From: Virgibacillus indicus
GTDB lineage: Bacteria > Bacillota > Bacilli > Bacillales > Amphibacillaceae
Reading direction: 5' to 3'
Length of the DNA: 64,000 nt
Assembly: GCF_002266285.1 (NCBI RefSeq)
Contig: NZ_NPMS01000001.1
Span: 744,001 to 808,000, forward strand
Made by a program: the position numbers and the translations under genes. Below the pieces are notes generated by a model. The model was not told where the DNA came from. It saw nothing but the letters and a program-made list of their open reading frames with translations, and ran no database searches. This document shows positions 1 to 8,352 of this stretch, in pieces. Numbering within the stretch: position 1 is the stretch's first letter; the number at the start of each line of letters is the position of its first letter.

Positions 1-463
1 TCGTTGTATGCGTAAATAAACCCCTTGTGTATTCTGCTATGTTGTTCATATTCCCTTTTCCTTTATGCCCGAAGGAATAGTCAAAACCGGCAACGAGATG
101 CTTGATATTTAATCCAATAATAAAATGATCGATGAATTCCTGAGGAGACAGCAAGGATAGTTCTTTATTAAATTTTATTATGTACAGCCGATCAACCCGC
201 AGCTTTTTCAGTATTTCCTTTTTCTCGCGCATCGGAGTAATATATTTCACATGCTGTGTATCCTTTTTTAATACAACGGACGGATGCGGATGAAAGGTAA
301 TAACTGCATTTTCCATATTTTTCTTTTCTGCCTCATCAACTGCAGCCTTAATAACTTTTTGATGACCTTTGTGGATACCATCAAAGAAGCCTATTGCACT
401 TACTGTTTCCGGCAATTCTTCCAGAACCAGTGAATGCGGATATGTCAGCTCAATTGTTCTCAT
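1..463 (-). CDS. ribF: Bifunctional riboflavin kinase/FAD synthetase RibF, N-terminal part (cut by window edge)
   Basis: Makes FMN and then FAD from riboflavin and ATP in the cytoplasm. Only the first 154 codons are here, starting at an ATG at 463 and running off the left edge, so the visible part is the adenylyltransferase (FAD synthetase) domain. The family nucleotide-binding signature GFFDGIHKGHQ is visible at about residues 25-35, followed by ITFHPHP and, near the edge, the GFDYSFGHKGKG motif. The C-terminal flavokinase domain lies outside the window. It follows truB by 56 bases, as in Bacillus, so it is probably co-transcribed with it. The reading frame is open throughout and identity is secure. 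Confidence 0.95.
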   Translation of the reverse strand, partial: MRTIELTYPHSLVLEELPETVSAIGFFDGIHKGHQKVIKAAVDEAEKKNMENAVITFHPHPSVVLKKDTQHVKYITPMREKKEILKKLRVDRLYIIKFNKELSLLSPQEFIDHFIIGLNIKHLVAGFDYSFGHKGKGNMNNIAEYTRGLFTHTT

Positions 464-519
464 ATTTGTTCACCTGCACTTTTTATCCAGTTCCGGCAAT
501 TAGATTGTATTATTTATTT

Positions 520-1416
520 TCACTCACTAAAAACACGTACTGGTTTAATTTGGTCCGGGTGTTCCGGATGTGTTTGATAAATCGCCAATAATTGCTGATT
601 ACTTTTGATAATAAATGGGTCTGTGCCAAGTCTATTTTCAGGCTTTGGAAGTTTTTGGCCATATAGCACTTTTTTCTTCATTTCGTCATCAGCATTCAGG
701 CTGTCCAAATGTTCCACACCTTTAATTATAGGAAGAAGGAGATCCTCCTGCTGATTTAATTTTACTTTCTCTTCAATAGTAGCAAAAGTTACTGTATTTT
801 TCTCGTCAAATGAAGCAGTTTGTGTCCGTATTAAATTCGACATATGTGCAGGGTATCCCAATTTCTTTCCTATATCAACACATAATGTACGTATATATGT
901 ACCTTTGGAACATACTACTCTTATGGTGAATAAGTTGTTTCGTTTTTCATTGGAAGGTATCCGTTCAATTTCATGAATCAGTACGTTTCTTTCCGGACGC
1001 TCTACAAATTTGTTTGCTCTTGCATATTCATACAGCTTTTTCCCATTAACTTTAACTGCAGAATACATTGGAGGAATTTGCGTAATTGTTCCTTTAAAAG
1101 TTTGTAAAACAGCTTGTATTTCCTTGTCATCAGGAGGCATTAGCACTGGTTTTTCCTCAATTGCCTTACCCTGGCTGTCTTCGGTTTCTGTTGATTTTCC
1201 AAGGGATACTTCTGCAATATATGTTTTCTTAGTATCGGTTAAAAAGGGAACAATTTTCGTTGCCTGTCCAATGCATATAGGGAGAACCCCTTCAACTTCA
1301 GGATCAAGTGTCCCAGTATGGCCGACCTTTTTTGTTCGAAACAGTTTACGTATTTTTACGACACAATCATGTGATGTCATCCCTCTTGGCTTCCATAACG
1401 GCAGGATGCCATTCAT
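520..1416 (-). CDS. truB: tRNA pseudouridine(55) synthase TruB
   Basis: Converts U55 in the T-loop of tRNAs to pseudouridine. The product has 298 residues with the chosen start. The catalytic aspartate is Asp38 in the motif GHTGTLDP, and the early motif WKPRGMTSHD is typical of TruB. The frame stays open six codons further upstream, but the ATG at 1416 has a good ribosome binding site (GGGAG, 8-base spacing), so I start there. It lies downstream of rbfA with a terminator-like hairpin between them, and ribF follows. Family and length agree with TruB of Bacilli. Confidence 0.95.
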   Translation of the reverse strand: MNGILPLWKPRGMTSHDCVVKIRKLFRTKKVGHTGTLDPEVEGVLPICIGQATKIVPFLTDTKKTYIAEVSLGKSTETEDSQGKAIEEKPVLMPPDDKEIQAVLQTFKGTITQIPPMYSAVKVNGKKLYEYARANKFVERPERNVLIHEIERIPSNEKRNNLFTIRVVCSKGTYIRTLCVDIGKKLGYPAHMSNLIRTQTASFDEKNTVTFATIEEKVKLNQQEDLLLPIIKGVEHLDSLNADDEMKKKVLYGQKLPKPENRLGTDPFIIKSNQQLLAIYQTHPEHPDQIKPVRVFSE

Positions 1417-1452
1417 AAAATCAGCTCCCAGCATCTTTTAGGTACATGGAAA

Positions 1453-1485
1453 AATCTGACTCACCTATACGGTGCGAGTCAGATT
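1453..1485 (-). terminator. Hairpin terminator between rbfA and truB
   Basis: On the minus strand a perfect 10-base stem (AATCTGACTC / GAGTCAGATT), extended inside by a CACC/GGTG pairing, is followed by TTTTTCC. This looks like a rho-independent terminator for the rimP-to-rbfA transcript. Because truB has no obvious promoter in the short gap, it may be only partly efficient. Confidence 0.65.
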
Positions 1486-1495
1486 AATCTCCCCA

Positions 1496-1837
1496 TTATT
1501 CGTTTAAATCACGAAGAATGGTCTCTATCCGGTTACCATACTCGTAAGCTTCATCAAATTCAAAAAACAATTCCGGTGTTTTCCGCAAACGGATACGGGA
1601 TCCGATTTCTGAGCGGATAAACCCTTTCGCTTTGGAAAGACCCAGCAGCGTATCTTTTTTCTGCTGTTCATCTCCAAGAACAGATATAAATACTTTTGCC
1701 TGTTGCAGGTCGCCAGTTACCTCTACATCTGTAACTGTAACAAAACCTACTCTCGGATCTTTTATTTTCCGTGTCAGGATTTCGCCCAATTCTTTTTTCA
1801 TTTGCTCTGCTACTCTATTTGCACGTAAATCAGACAA
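1496..1837 (-). CDS. rbfA: 30S ribosome-binding factor RbfA
   Basis: Small KH-fold protein that binds the 30S subunit and helps mature the 5' end of 16S rRNA. The frame opens at a GTG at 1846, but that GTG overlaps the Shine-Dalgarno sequence GAGGTG. A TTG at 1837 sits six bases downstream of it and gives [13 protein letters not shown], which matches the family N-terminus. I therefore choose TTG and 113 residues. Conserved features include [13 protein letters not shown] near residue 26 and [22 protein letters not shown] in the second half. It ends the rimP-nusA-infB operon together with ylxP. Confidence 0.93.
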   Translation of the reverse strand: MSDLRANRVAEQMKKELGEILTRKIKDPRVGFVTVTDVEVTGDLQQAKVFISVLGDEQQKKDTLLGLSKAKGFIRSEIGSRIRLRKTPELFFEFDEAYEYGNRIETILRDLNE

Positions 1838-1881
1838 TGTTTTCACCTCGTTAATAGAAGCTATAATTTGAAACTGTAAAC

Positions 1882-2160
1882 CTATAAATGCTCTACATCT
1901 GTTATTGTACGTTCCAGTTCCACAAAGGTATCAATTATTCGCAGTACTTCCTGGATTACCTTTTCGGCATGATTTCTTTCTGTTGAAATTGTAACAATTC
2001 CAATTTTGGTTCGCTGCCATAAATCATGGTAATCCAATTCCGTTACTGCTACATTAAAGTCTTTTCGTAGTTTAGCCATTAAACGCTTAATGACAGACCT
2101 TTTCTGCTTCAGTGAATGCCCTTCATAAAACATACATTCTACCTCTGCATAGAGTATCAT
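1882..2160 (-). CDS. ylxP: DUF503 family protein YlxP
   Basis: A 92-residue protein of the DUF503/YlxP family. The motifs [13 protein letters not shown] (about residues 15-27) and [10 protein letters not shown] are recognisable. Its start overlaps the infB stop by four bases (ATGA), so it is translationally coupled to IF2. Position between infB and rbfA is the standard one in Bacilli and implies a link to ribosome assembly or initiation, but no biochemical role is established to my knowledge. There is no signal peptide or membrane segment. Confidence 0.85.
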   Translation of the reverse strand: MILYAEVECMFYEGHSLKQKRSVIKRLMAKLRKDFNVAVTELDYHDLWQRTKIGIVTISTERNHAEKVIQEVLRIIDTFVELERTITDVEHL

Positions 2161-4346
2161 TTGCGTTCAATTTCCTCCATAACGAAAGCTTCGATTACAT
2201 CTCCTTCTTTAATGTCATTAAAGTTTTTGATCGTAATCCCACATTCATAGTTCTGGGCAACTTCTTTTGCATCATCTTTAAACCGTTTCAATGCAGCTAT
2301 TTCTCCTTCAAACAGAACGACACCATCACGAATCAGTCTTACTCCTGAATCTCTTGTGATTTTTCCATCAGTCACATAGCTGCCTGCAATAGTTCCAATT
2401 TTTGATACTTTAAATGTTTCCCTTACTTCTGCCTGACCAATAACTTTTTCTTCATATTCTGGGTCAAGCATACCTTTCATTGCAGCTTCAATTTCCTCAA
2501 TTGCTTTGTAAATTACACGGTGTAGACGAACATCCACCTTTTCGGAATCTGCCGCTTTCTTTGCATTAACATCCGGACGGACATTAAAACCGATTACGAT
2601 AGCATTTGAAGCAGAAGCTAAGATAATATCAGATTCTGTTATTGCACCAACACCTGTATGAATGATCTTGATATTCACACCTTCCACTTCGATTTTTCGA
2701 AGTGAACCTGCAAGAGCTTCAGCTGAACCCTGTACATCTGCTTTAAGAACGATATTAATTTCTTTCATTTCACCCTGCTTTATTTTTTCAAACAAGTCAT
2801 CCAGGCTGACTTTGGATTGCTCACTGCGGTTTTCATCAATATGCTTTTGTTGACGTGCCTCTCCAATCTGCCGGGCTTTTTTCTCATCAGCAAAAACCAG
2901 GAATTGATCTCCGGCCTGTGGCACTTCATTTAATCCGGTTATTTCCACAGGAGTTGATGGCCCTGCTTCATTTACCCGCTGGCCTATGTCACTGACCATC
3001 GCACGTACACGACCGAATGTGTTACCTACTACAAGTGAGTCACCAACACGCAATGTGCCGTTTTGTACGAGTAACGTTGCCACAGAACCTCGTCCTTTAT
3101 CCAGTTGTGCATCGATTACAGTACCTGAAGCATTTGCGTTTGGATTAGCTTTTAATTCCTCAACTTCTGATACAAGAAGTATCATCTCTAATAAATCATC
3201 TATACCTTCACGCTTTATAGCTGATAGGTTAACGAAAATGGTATTGCCGCCCCAGTCTTCCGGAATTAGCTCATACTCTGTTAATTCCTGCATAACACGA
3301 TCAGGGTTGGCAGCTTCTTTATCCATTTTGTTTACTGCAACAATAATTGGCACTTCTGCAGCTTTTGCATGGTTAATTGCTTCGACTGTCTGTGGCATAA
3401 CACCATCATCTGCAGCTACAACTAATATAGCAACGTCCGTAACTTGAGCACCACGGGACCGCATACTTGTGAAGGCAGCATGACCTGGGGTATCAAGGAA
3501 TGTTATTTTTTTCCCTTCATTCTCCACTTGGTAAGCACCGATATGCTGCGTAATGCCTCCAGCCTCGCCAGCTGTAACTTTTGTGTGGCGAATTGAATCA
3601 AGAAGTGTTGTTTTTCCGTGGTCCACATGTCCCATAATGGTAACAACTGCTGGTCTCTCAATTAAATCAGCTTCTTTTTCTTCTTCAATATACTTATCAA
3701 AATCAGTGTCTTCCAAAATAATTTCTTTTTCAGCTTCTACTTCATATTCTGCACAAATAAGTTCTACTGCATCATCATCAAGATCCTGGTTTTTTGTTGC
3801 CATTACACCAAGAAACATTAACTTTTTAATGATTTCAGCTGCTTCTTTGTTCAGTTTTTCTGCAAGTTCACTGACTGTCAATGTGCCACTGTACGTAATA
3901 TGCTTTGGTGTTTCTTTTACTGGCGGTTGCTGATTTGTCATAGGCTTATTACCTTTTCCTTTATTTCCTTTTTGTTTCTTATTTTTATTTGCTGGCTTAT
4001 TTTGAAAGTTATTTTGCTTATTCCCTTGTCTTTGCTGCTGTCCCTGTTTATTTGGGTTATTTTTGTGCTTTCCTTTATTGTTATTATCTCGTTTTCGGTC
4101 AGTATTATTAGCGGATTGTTTAGATGAATTTGATGCAGACCCCTGCTTTGGTTGCTTTTCCTTTTCCTGATTTTGTTTTTTGCTTGAACCAGGATTAAAT
4201 TTTCCATCCAGCTTTGTCTTCGTATCCGCAGAAATTGTAGACATATGATTACTGACTTCGACCTTTAATTCTTTTAAATAATTCAATACGTCCTTACTTG
4301 ACGTGTTATTTTGTTTTGCATATTCATATACACGCATTTTACTCAT
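2157..4346 (-). CDS. infB: Translation initiation factor IF-2
   Basis: GTPase that places initiator tRNA on the 30S subunit and promotes subunit joining. The product has 729 residues: an N-terminal IF2_N domain (1-50), a very Asn/Gln/Lys-rich linker (about 50-136), a second IF2_N-like domain (about 150-205), then the GTPase with GHVDHGKT at 239-246, DTPGH and NKMD, and the beta-barrel and C-domains. The start ATG follows GGGGGTGA. A second in-frame ATG (Met136, near position 3941) is preceded by AAAAGG. Short IF2 forms from internal starts are known in B. subtilis, so one is possible here, but this is inference. Confidence 0.97.
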   Translation of the reverse strand: MSKMRVYEYAKQNNTSSKDVLNYLKELKVEVSNHMSTISADTKTKLDGKFNPGSSKKQNQEKEKQPKQGSASNSSKQSANNTDRKRDNNNKGKHKNNPNKQGQQQRQGNKQNNFQNKPANKNKKQKGNKGKGNKPMTNQQPPVKETPKHITYSGTLTVSELAEKLNKEAAEIIKKLMFLGVMATKNQDLDDDAVELICAEYEVEAEKEIILEDTDFDKYIEEEKEADLIERPAVVTIMGHVDHGKTTLLDSIRHTKVTAGEAGGITQHIGAYQVENEGKKITFLDTPGHAAFTSMRSRGAQVTDVAILVVAADDGVMPQTVEAINHAKAAEVPIIVAVNKMDKEAANPDRVMQELTEYELIPEDWGGNTIFVNLSAIKREGIDDLLEMILLVSEVEELKANPNANASGTVIDAQLDKGRGSVATLLVQNGTLRVGDSLVVGNTFGRVRAMVSDIGQRVNEAGPSTPVEITGLNEVPQAGDQFLVFADEKKARQIGEARQQKHIDENRSEQSKVSLDDLFEKIKQGEMKEINIVLKADVQGSAEALAGSLRKIEVEGVNIKIIHTGVGAITESDIILASASNAIVIGFNVRPDVNAKKAADSEKVDVRLHRVIYKAIEEIEAAMKGMLDPEYEEKVIGQAEVRETFKVSKIGTIAGSYVTDGKITRDSGVRLIRDGVVLFEGEIAALKRFKDDAKEVAQNYECGITIKNFNDIKEGDVIEAFVMEEIERK

Positions 4347-4366
4347 ACGTTCACCCCCGAATTTAA

Positions 4367-4666
4367 TTACCCGAGTAGCGATTTAATCTTATCAGCAAAT
4401 CCTGCATCTAAAATGGCAATAGCTACCCTTTGGGATTTTCCAATAGCTTGTGATAATGTTTCCCGATCATCAGCTACCAGAAATGGTACTTTATAAAACT
4501 TGCACTTATCAGTTAGTTTTTTCTTCGTCTGCACTCCGGTATCACTTGCCAGTAAAACCAGTTTTGCTTTTTTTTGTTGAATATCTCTAACAATTGCATC
4601 CTCACCAAGTGAACATTTACCAGCTTTGTATGCAAGTCCAATCATATTCAAATAGTTATTTTTCAT
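4367..4666 (-). CDS. rplGA: L7Ae-family ribosomal protein YlxQ
   Basis: A 99-residue protein of the L7Ae/L30e/S12e family, known in B. subtilis as YlxQ (RplGA), that binds kink-turn RNA. The fold signature is seen in [16 protein letters not shown] at the N-terminus and VLLASDTG in the middle. Its ATG overlaps the ylxR stop by four bases, indicating coupling. It sits between ylxR and infB, the usual place in Firmicutes. There is no sign of damage. The exact RNA target is not evident from sequence. Confidence 0.88.
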   Translation of the reverse strand: MKNNYLNMIGLAYKAGKCSLGEDAIVRDIQQKKAKLVLLASDTGVQTKKKLTDKCKFYKVPFLVADDRETLSQAIGKSQRVAIAILDAGFADKIKSLLG

Positions 4667-4938
4667 TTTTCATTCTCCGCAGCAATTTCTTTCAATTCTT
4701 CGTAAATTTTAGAGTCTACTTCTGCATTCAGCTGACGGCTTAACACATTTGACTTTTCAGCCTTGGCTATTACTTCGATATCACGGGATAAATATGCCCC
4801 GCGCCCATTTTTCTTGCCAGTTGGATCAACAAAAACCTGCCCTTCTTTGTTGCGTACAATTCGAATTAGTTCTTTTTTGGGCTTTTGTTCATTTGTGACA
4901 ACACATTTTCTCTCAGGCACTTTCCTTTTTTGAACCAA
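4663..4938 (-). CDS. rnpM: YlxR family protein (RNase P modulator RnpM)
   Basis: A 91-residue member of the YlxR family with the hallmark KVPERKCVV near the N-terminus and PTGKKNGRGAYL in the middle. Recent work on the B. subtilis homologue describes it as RnpM, a modulator of RNase P. Here function is assigned by family only. The frame extends to an ATG at 4959, but the strong Shine-Dalgarno AAAGGGGG lies inside that extension, seven bases before a TTG at 4938, which gives MVQKRKVPERK. I choose the TTG. It overlaps ylxQ by four bases and follows nusA. Confidence 0.88.
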   Translation of the reverse strand: MVQKRKVPERKCVVTNEQKPKKELIRIVRNKEGQVFVDPTGKKNGRGAYLSRDIEVIAKAEKSNVLSRQLNAEVDSKIYEELKEIAAENEK

Positions 4939-4997
4939 TGCAGATCCCCCTTTATACATTAACTATCTGGTATTGCCAGATAAGGACACTCCATTTA

Positions 4998-6104
4998 TCA
5001 GTCAAATAAATCTTCGTCAGTACTTTCAGAATCCAGGTCTTCTGGTTCTTCTTTTGTTAGAAGTCCTTGCTCTCTTGCTTCTGTTTCACTTTTAATATCA
5101 ATTTTCCATCCAGTTAATTTTGCAGCAAGTCTTGCATTTTGTCCCCGTTTCCCTATTGCCAATGATAATTGATAATCAGGTACAATAACAGTGGTGGCTT
5201 TATCTTCTTCATTAACCAATACCTCGACAACCTTTGATGGACTTAAAGCATTTGAAACATAAACGATTGGGTCCTCAGACCATTCCACTACATCTATTTT
5301 TTCACCTTTAAGTTCATTGACAACTGCCTGCACTCTCTGGCCCTTCTGACCAACACATGAACCAACCGGATCAATTTCTGGGTCAGCAGCATATACAGAA
5401 ACCTTTGATCTTTCTCCTGCTTCTCTGGATACGGATTTAATTTCAACAATTCCATCATAAATCTCAGGGACCTCCATTTCAAGCAGGCGTTTTAACAGCC
5501 CCGGACGAGATCTTGAAATATAAATTTGCGGTCCCTTGCTTGTGTTTTCTACCTTTGTAACAAGCACCTTCAACCGGTCATGAATATTATATTCTTCAGT
5601 CGGCATCTGTTCAGGTTCCGCTAGTTTAGCTTCGATTTTCCCTAAATTAACATATACAAATCTTGGATCTTTCCGCTGAATAATTCCTGTCATTACATCT
5701 TCTTCACGGTCAGCGTACTCACTGAAGATAACTCCGCGCTCAGCTTCTCTTACCCTTTGAGTTACAACCTGTTTGGCTGCCTGTGCTGCAATGCGGCCAA
5801 AGTCCTTTGGTGTTACCTCAACTTCTATAACATCCTCTAGTTCGTAATTCGGGTCGATTTCCTTCGCTTCTGCCAATGAAAGTTCCTGTTGCTTATCTTC
5901 CACTTCTTCAACAACTGTTTTCCTTGAAAAAACCTTCATTTTACCTGTTTCTTCATTTAATTCGACTCGGACATTTGTTGCGGATTTAAAGTTTTTCTTA
6001 TAAGCCGATATTAATGCTGCTTCCAATGCCTCCAGCAAAATTTCTTTATCAATATTTTTTTCCTTTGCCAAAAAGTCAATCGCTTCAAACAGCTGATTGC
6101 TCAC
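4998..6104 (-). CDS. nusA: Transcription termination/antitermination protein NusA
   Basis: RNA polymerase elongation factor that promotes pausing and intrinsic termination. The product has 368 residues: NusA N-terminal domain (to about 125), S1 domain, then two KH domains with DPVGSCVGQKGQRVQA and LSLAIGKRGQNARLAAKL. The C-terminal acidic repeats of the E. coli protein are absent, as usual in Bacilli. An ATG at 6113 abuts the Shine-Dalgarno sequence (AAAGGGGG) and is too close. The GTG at 6104 lies nine bases after it and gives MSNQLFEAIDFL, aligning with B. subtilis NusA. A terminator-like leader upstream of rimP may be the autoregulatory attenuator (see 6670-6703). Confidence 0.96.
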   Translation of the reverse strand: MSNQLFEAIDFLAKEKNIDKEILLEALEAALISAYKKNFKSATNVRVELNEETGKMKVFSRKTVVEEVEDKQQELSLAEAKEIDPNYELEDVIEVEVTPKDFGRIAAQAAKQVVTQRVREAERGVIFSEYADREEDVMTGIIQRKDPRFVYVNLGKIEAKLAEPEQMPTEEYNIHDRLKVLVTKVENTSKGPQIYISRSRPGLLKRLLEMEVPEIYDGIVEIKSVSREAGERSKVSVYAADPEIDPVGSCVGQKGQRVQAVVNELKGEKIDVVEWSEDPIVYVSNALSPSKVVEVLVNEEDKATTVIVPDYQLSLAIGKRGQNARLAAKLTGWKIDIKSETEAREQGLLTKEEPEDLDSESTDEDLFD

Positions 6105-6119
6105 TTTGCTCATCCCCCT

Positions 6120-6590
6120 TTAGAACGTTACAGCAAGTCTTATTTTTGCTATTTTGTCATATGGAATTTCCACTTTTTTACCCTTAGCCTTTACTTTGTA
6201 TTCTATAGTCAGCAAATTATTTTCAAATTGCTTTAATATACCTTGATATTCCTTCAAACCATCGATAGGTTCATACAATTTAATATAGACGTTATTATTT
6301 ATATTAGCTTCCACATCTTTTTTTGTCTTTAGCGGCCGCTCAGCACCTGGCGATGATACTTCAAGAAAATAAGCATCTTTTACTGGATCATTTTTATCCA
6401 GCTTTTCGCTTAATGCTTCGGAAACATCTCCACATTCCGTTATATCAATCCCCCCGGGTTTATCAATGTAAACACGGAGAAACCAGTTTTTTCCTTCCTT
6501 AACATACTCAATATCAACCAATTCCAGGTTTTTTTCCTCTAAGATAGGCTGTACCAATTCTTCAGTTGTTTTAATCACTTGAGAACTCAA
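6120..6590 (-). CDS. rimP: Ribosome maturation factor RimP
   Basis: Assists assembly of the 30S subunit. The 156 residues cover the two RimP domains: an N-terminal alpha/beta part with LVDIEYVKEGKNWFLRVYID and a C-terminal Sm-like part with IPYDKIAKIRL. It starts at a TTG at 6590 preceded by GGAGG with eight-base spacing. No better in-frame start exists. First gene of the rimP-nusA-ylxR-ylxQ-infB-ylxP-rbfA operon, with an approximately 200-base leader that carries two hairpins and a good promoter at its head. Confidence 0.94.
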   Translation of the reverse strand: MSSQVIKTTEELVQPILEEKNLELVDIEYVKEGKNWFLRVYIDKPGGIDITECGDVSEALSEKLDKNDPVKDAYFLEVSSPGAERPLKTKKDVEANINNNVYIKLYEPIDGLKEYQGILKQFENNLLTIEYKVKAKGKKVEIPYDKIAKIRLAVTF

Positions 6591-6669
6591 GCACTTAACC
6601 TCCTTTATTCAATTCTGCTATCAGATAACTTGTTTCTATTCCATTCAGCCAGAAATTTCCCCAATCAAT

Positions 6670-6703
6670 ATAAAACCCCTGCCTGTACGAAGTTGGCAAG
6701 GGG
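6670..6703 (-). terminator. Intrinsic terminator/attenuator in the rimP-nusA leader
   Basis: On the minus strand CCCCTTGCC pairs with GGCAGGGG (one bulged T, 11-base loop), followed by the interrupted T-tract TTTTATATT. It lies about 80 bases upstream of rimP and downstream of the promoter at 6796-6824, so it would stop the operon's own transcript. A bulged stem and broken U-tract are what is expected of a NusA-dependent terminator. NusA autoregulation through leader termination has been described in B. subtilis. Applying that here is inference. Confidence 0.6.
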
Positions 6704-6739
6704 AAACATTACTTTCGAAGTCTGAATAGAATTATGAAG

Positions 6740-6765
6740 AAAGAGTGGGCATTTACCCACTCTTT
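6740..6765 (-). promoter_or_regulatory. Perfect leader hairpin upstream of the rimP attenuator
   Basis: A perfect 10-base inverted repeat (AAAGAGTGGG / CCCACTCTTT, 6-base loop). On the minus strand it is followed by CTTCATAATTC rather than a clean T-tract. On the plus strand the stem ends TTTTAAAC. It is inside the inferred rimP leader and may be a 5'-protecting hairpin, part of the attenuator, or a weak bidirectional terminator. Confidence 0.45.
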
Positions 6766-6795
6766 TAAACGTTCGTATCATTACTTACCGAAGTA

Positions 6796-6824
6796 ATTAT
6801 ATCACAATAGCAGTAATGACGCAA
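6796..6824 (-). promoter_or_regulatory. Sigma-A promoter for the rimP-nusA-infB operon
   Basis: On the minus strand TTGCGT (6824-6819), a 17-base spacer and TATAAT (6801-6796), with the extended -10 dinucleotide TG one base before. Predicted transcript start is near 6789, giving a leader of about 200 bases. Confidence 0.65.
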
Positions 6825-6895
6825 GATAGCAGGATATATATATTATATCCACGGATACGTCAGGTTAAACAAAATTATTGATATTTGTCTGTTTT

Positions 6896-6950
6896 CTAAA
6901 AAACTGAGACTGCACCAGGGTTCGTCCCACCGTAAAGATTTGTTTTTTTG
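6896..6950. repeat. Diverged fragment of the dispersed foldback repeat
   Basis: The stretch reading ACTGCACCAGGG-TTCG-TCCCACCG then TAAAGATTTGT matches, with substitutions, the arms of the element at 14080-14420 (ACTGCGCCTGGG, CCCCACCG and CACCGTAAAGATTTGT there). It looks like a decayed single arm without the GTTCAAAAAG terminal repeat. It lies just upstream of the rimP promoter. Confidence 0.5.
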
Positions 6951-7042
6951 ACGTAAAATCTATAGAATGCGACGTAACTGCTCTGTTGATTTCAACTTCG
7001 GACGGATGTTTCGCGGGTTGAACGGATTATCAGGATTTGGGG

Positions 7043-7198
7043 GACTTCTCTGAGCCCAACAGCTAGAAAACAATAGCCAACGGTCACATAGAGCGACTCT
7101 CTAAGCCCAAATAGCCAGAAATAAGTAGCCACCGGTCACATAGAGCGACTCTCTGGGCCCAAACAACCAAAAACAAGTTGCTATCGGTCACATAGAAA
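7043..7198. repeat. Three tandem 52-base repeats
   Basis: Three head-to-tail units, 7043-7094, 7095-7146 and 7147-7198, each exactly 52 bases. Shared landmarks are GACT-CTCT at the start, GCCCAA near base 11, AGAAA or AAAAA near base 24, AGTAGCC/AATAGCC/AGTTGCT near base 31 and CGGTCACATAG near the end. The copies differ at scattered positions. No reading frame spans them and they are not flanked by unique spacers. The rest of the gap to 7312 shows nothing I can name. Confidence 0.85.
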
Positions 7199-7312
7199 GT
7201 GGATGGCTGATATGAGAAGTATGGTTATATTTCCTGAGCAGCCGATGGAATTATCATCGCCGATTTTAGTTCGCATTTTACATCAACTACGTAATTTAAA
7301 TAGCAACAAAAT

Positions 7313-8176
7313 TTACGAAAAGAGACTTATATTTTTTCTATCAGTATCTTCATCCTTGATATAGCCTTTCAACGCCTGCTTTAGTGTGGCTTTTGTTTTA
7401 ACTTTTTCATCAAATGAAATATCAAGAGCCGTTATATTTCTTACGATGTCCGGTCTGAGACCAGTTACAATAGTTCGGCAGCCCATCATCGCTACACCAT
7501 CTAACACTTTAAGGAAATTCTGAATAACCTCAACATCCATCTCAGCAATTCCGGAAAGATCCATAATTAAAGTTTGTACACGTTTTTCACTAATTTCATA
7601 TAAAATTTTTTCCTCAATTATTCGGGCACGGGCATTATCTATGGTACCTATTAATGGAAGAATACTTACTGTAGAAGATATAGGTATAATCGGAACAGAC
7701 AGATTTTCAACTAATTGTTTTTGGGACTCTATCAGCTCATCCTTGTATTTGGAATATGTTATAAAAAAGTCCTTAAAAAATTCATCCATCAAATAATTTA
7801 TTCTGAATTCTTTCGTGTAGAAGTCCTCCATATCGAGTGTTTCGCCTTTTCGTTTGTCGTACTCATGAATGAATGTCCAAAGTGTTTTACGTATTGCCTG
7901 GACCCATTCCAGCTTAAAGGAGAGAGTTAACGAATATTTTGCCCATAGTTCACCCTCTTGTTTTGCAAAATCACTTAATTCCTTTTTCTTAGAATCAATT
8001 ACTAGCAAGATTAATTTATGCGCATTTTCTATTAAGTTAATGTTGCCAATTAATTTTATTTCCTCAATTTTATCTCTGACATGCACAGCCTCCGACAATA
8101 ACTTCGCCTCAAAAAGGTCACTGTTATTCTTTAAAAATCCCTTTATATCTAAATCCTGATTAAAAATAAATTCCAT
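7313..8176 (-). CDS. RsbR-family stressosome protein with STAS domain, phosphosites absent
   Basis: A 287-residue protein. Residues 1-155 are helical and resemble the non-haem globin sensor domain of RsbR co-antagonists. Residues 165-275 are a STAS domain with SILPLIGTID, LIMDLSGI and IVTGLRPDIVRNI, very like the RsbR core. In RsbRA of B. subtilis, RsbT phosphorylates Thr171 and Thr205. The aligned positions here, also 34 residues apart, are Asn181 (TIDNARA) and Val215 (EMDVEV), so neither can be phosphorylated. It is a single gene between polC and rimP, with a terminator on its upstream side and an ATG preceded by AAAGGGG. It probably joins a stressosome that senses stress upstream of sigma-B. 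This is family inference. Confidence 0.85.
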   Translation of the reverse strand: MEFIFNQDLDIKGFLKNNSDLFEAKLLSEAVHVRDKIEEIKLIGNINLIENAHKLILLVIDSKKKELSDFAKQEGELWAKYSLTLSFKLEWVQAIRKTLWTFIHEYDKRKGETLDMEDFYTKEFRINYLMDEFFKDFFITYSKYKDELIESQKQLVENLSVPIIPISSTVSILPLIGTIDNARARIIEEKILYEISEKRVQTLIMDLSGIAEMDVEVIQNFLKVLDGVAMMGCRTIVTGLRPDIVRNITALDISFDEKVKTKATLKQALKGYIKDEDTDRKNISLFS

Positions 8177-8256
8177 TAATTTCTATCCCCTTTTAACATT
8201 TTCTAAAGCATAATCTATAATTTTTATATTTTTGGAATATTGTAAAACCAATTAAT

Positions 8257-8265
8257 ATTGTAGCA
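8257..8265 (-). promoter_or_regulatory. Extended -10 promoter candidate for the RsbR-like gene
   Basis: On the minus strand TGCTACAAT forms an extended -10, about 85 bases upstream of the gene at 7313-8176. The -35 region is a poor match. The terminator of polC lies directly upstream, which means this gene needs its own promoter. Confidence 0.35.
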
Positions 8266-8310
8266 TACAAAAAAAAGATTACCTAATTATAAGATATTAG
8301 AGAAACACAA

Positions 8311-8341
8311 ACAAAAGCAGGAAAACTCTTCCTGCTTTTGT
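8311..8341 (-). terminator. polC terminator
   Basis: Perfect 13-base stem (ACAAAAGCAGGAA / TTCCTGCTTTTGT, 5-base loop) just after the polC stop. On the minus strand the 3' arm runs into TTTTGTTTGTGTTT, a classical rho-independent terminator. Confidence 0.85.
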
Positions 8342-8352
8342 ATTAATGCTAT

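Noticed and set aside
1010..1441. Plus-strand open frame opposite truB
   Set aside because: It is a shadow of truB. No ribosome binding site or family resemblance. The same applies to the other plus-strand frames in the window.
7043..7198. A CRISPR array
   Set aside because: The units are contiguous 52-base repeats with drift and no unique spacers, there are only three, and no cas genes are nearby.
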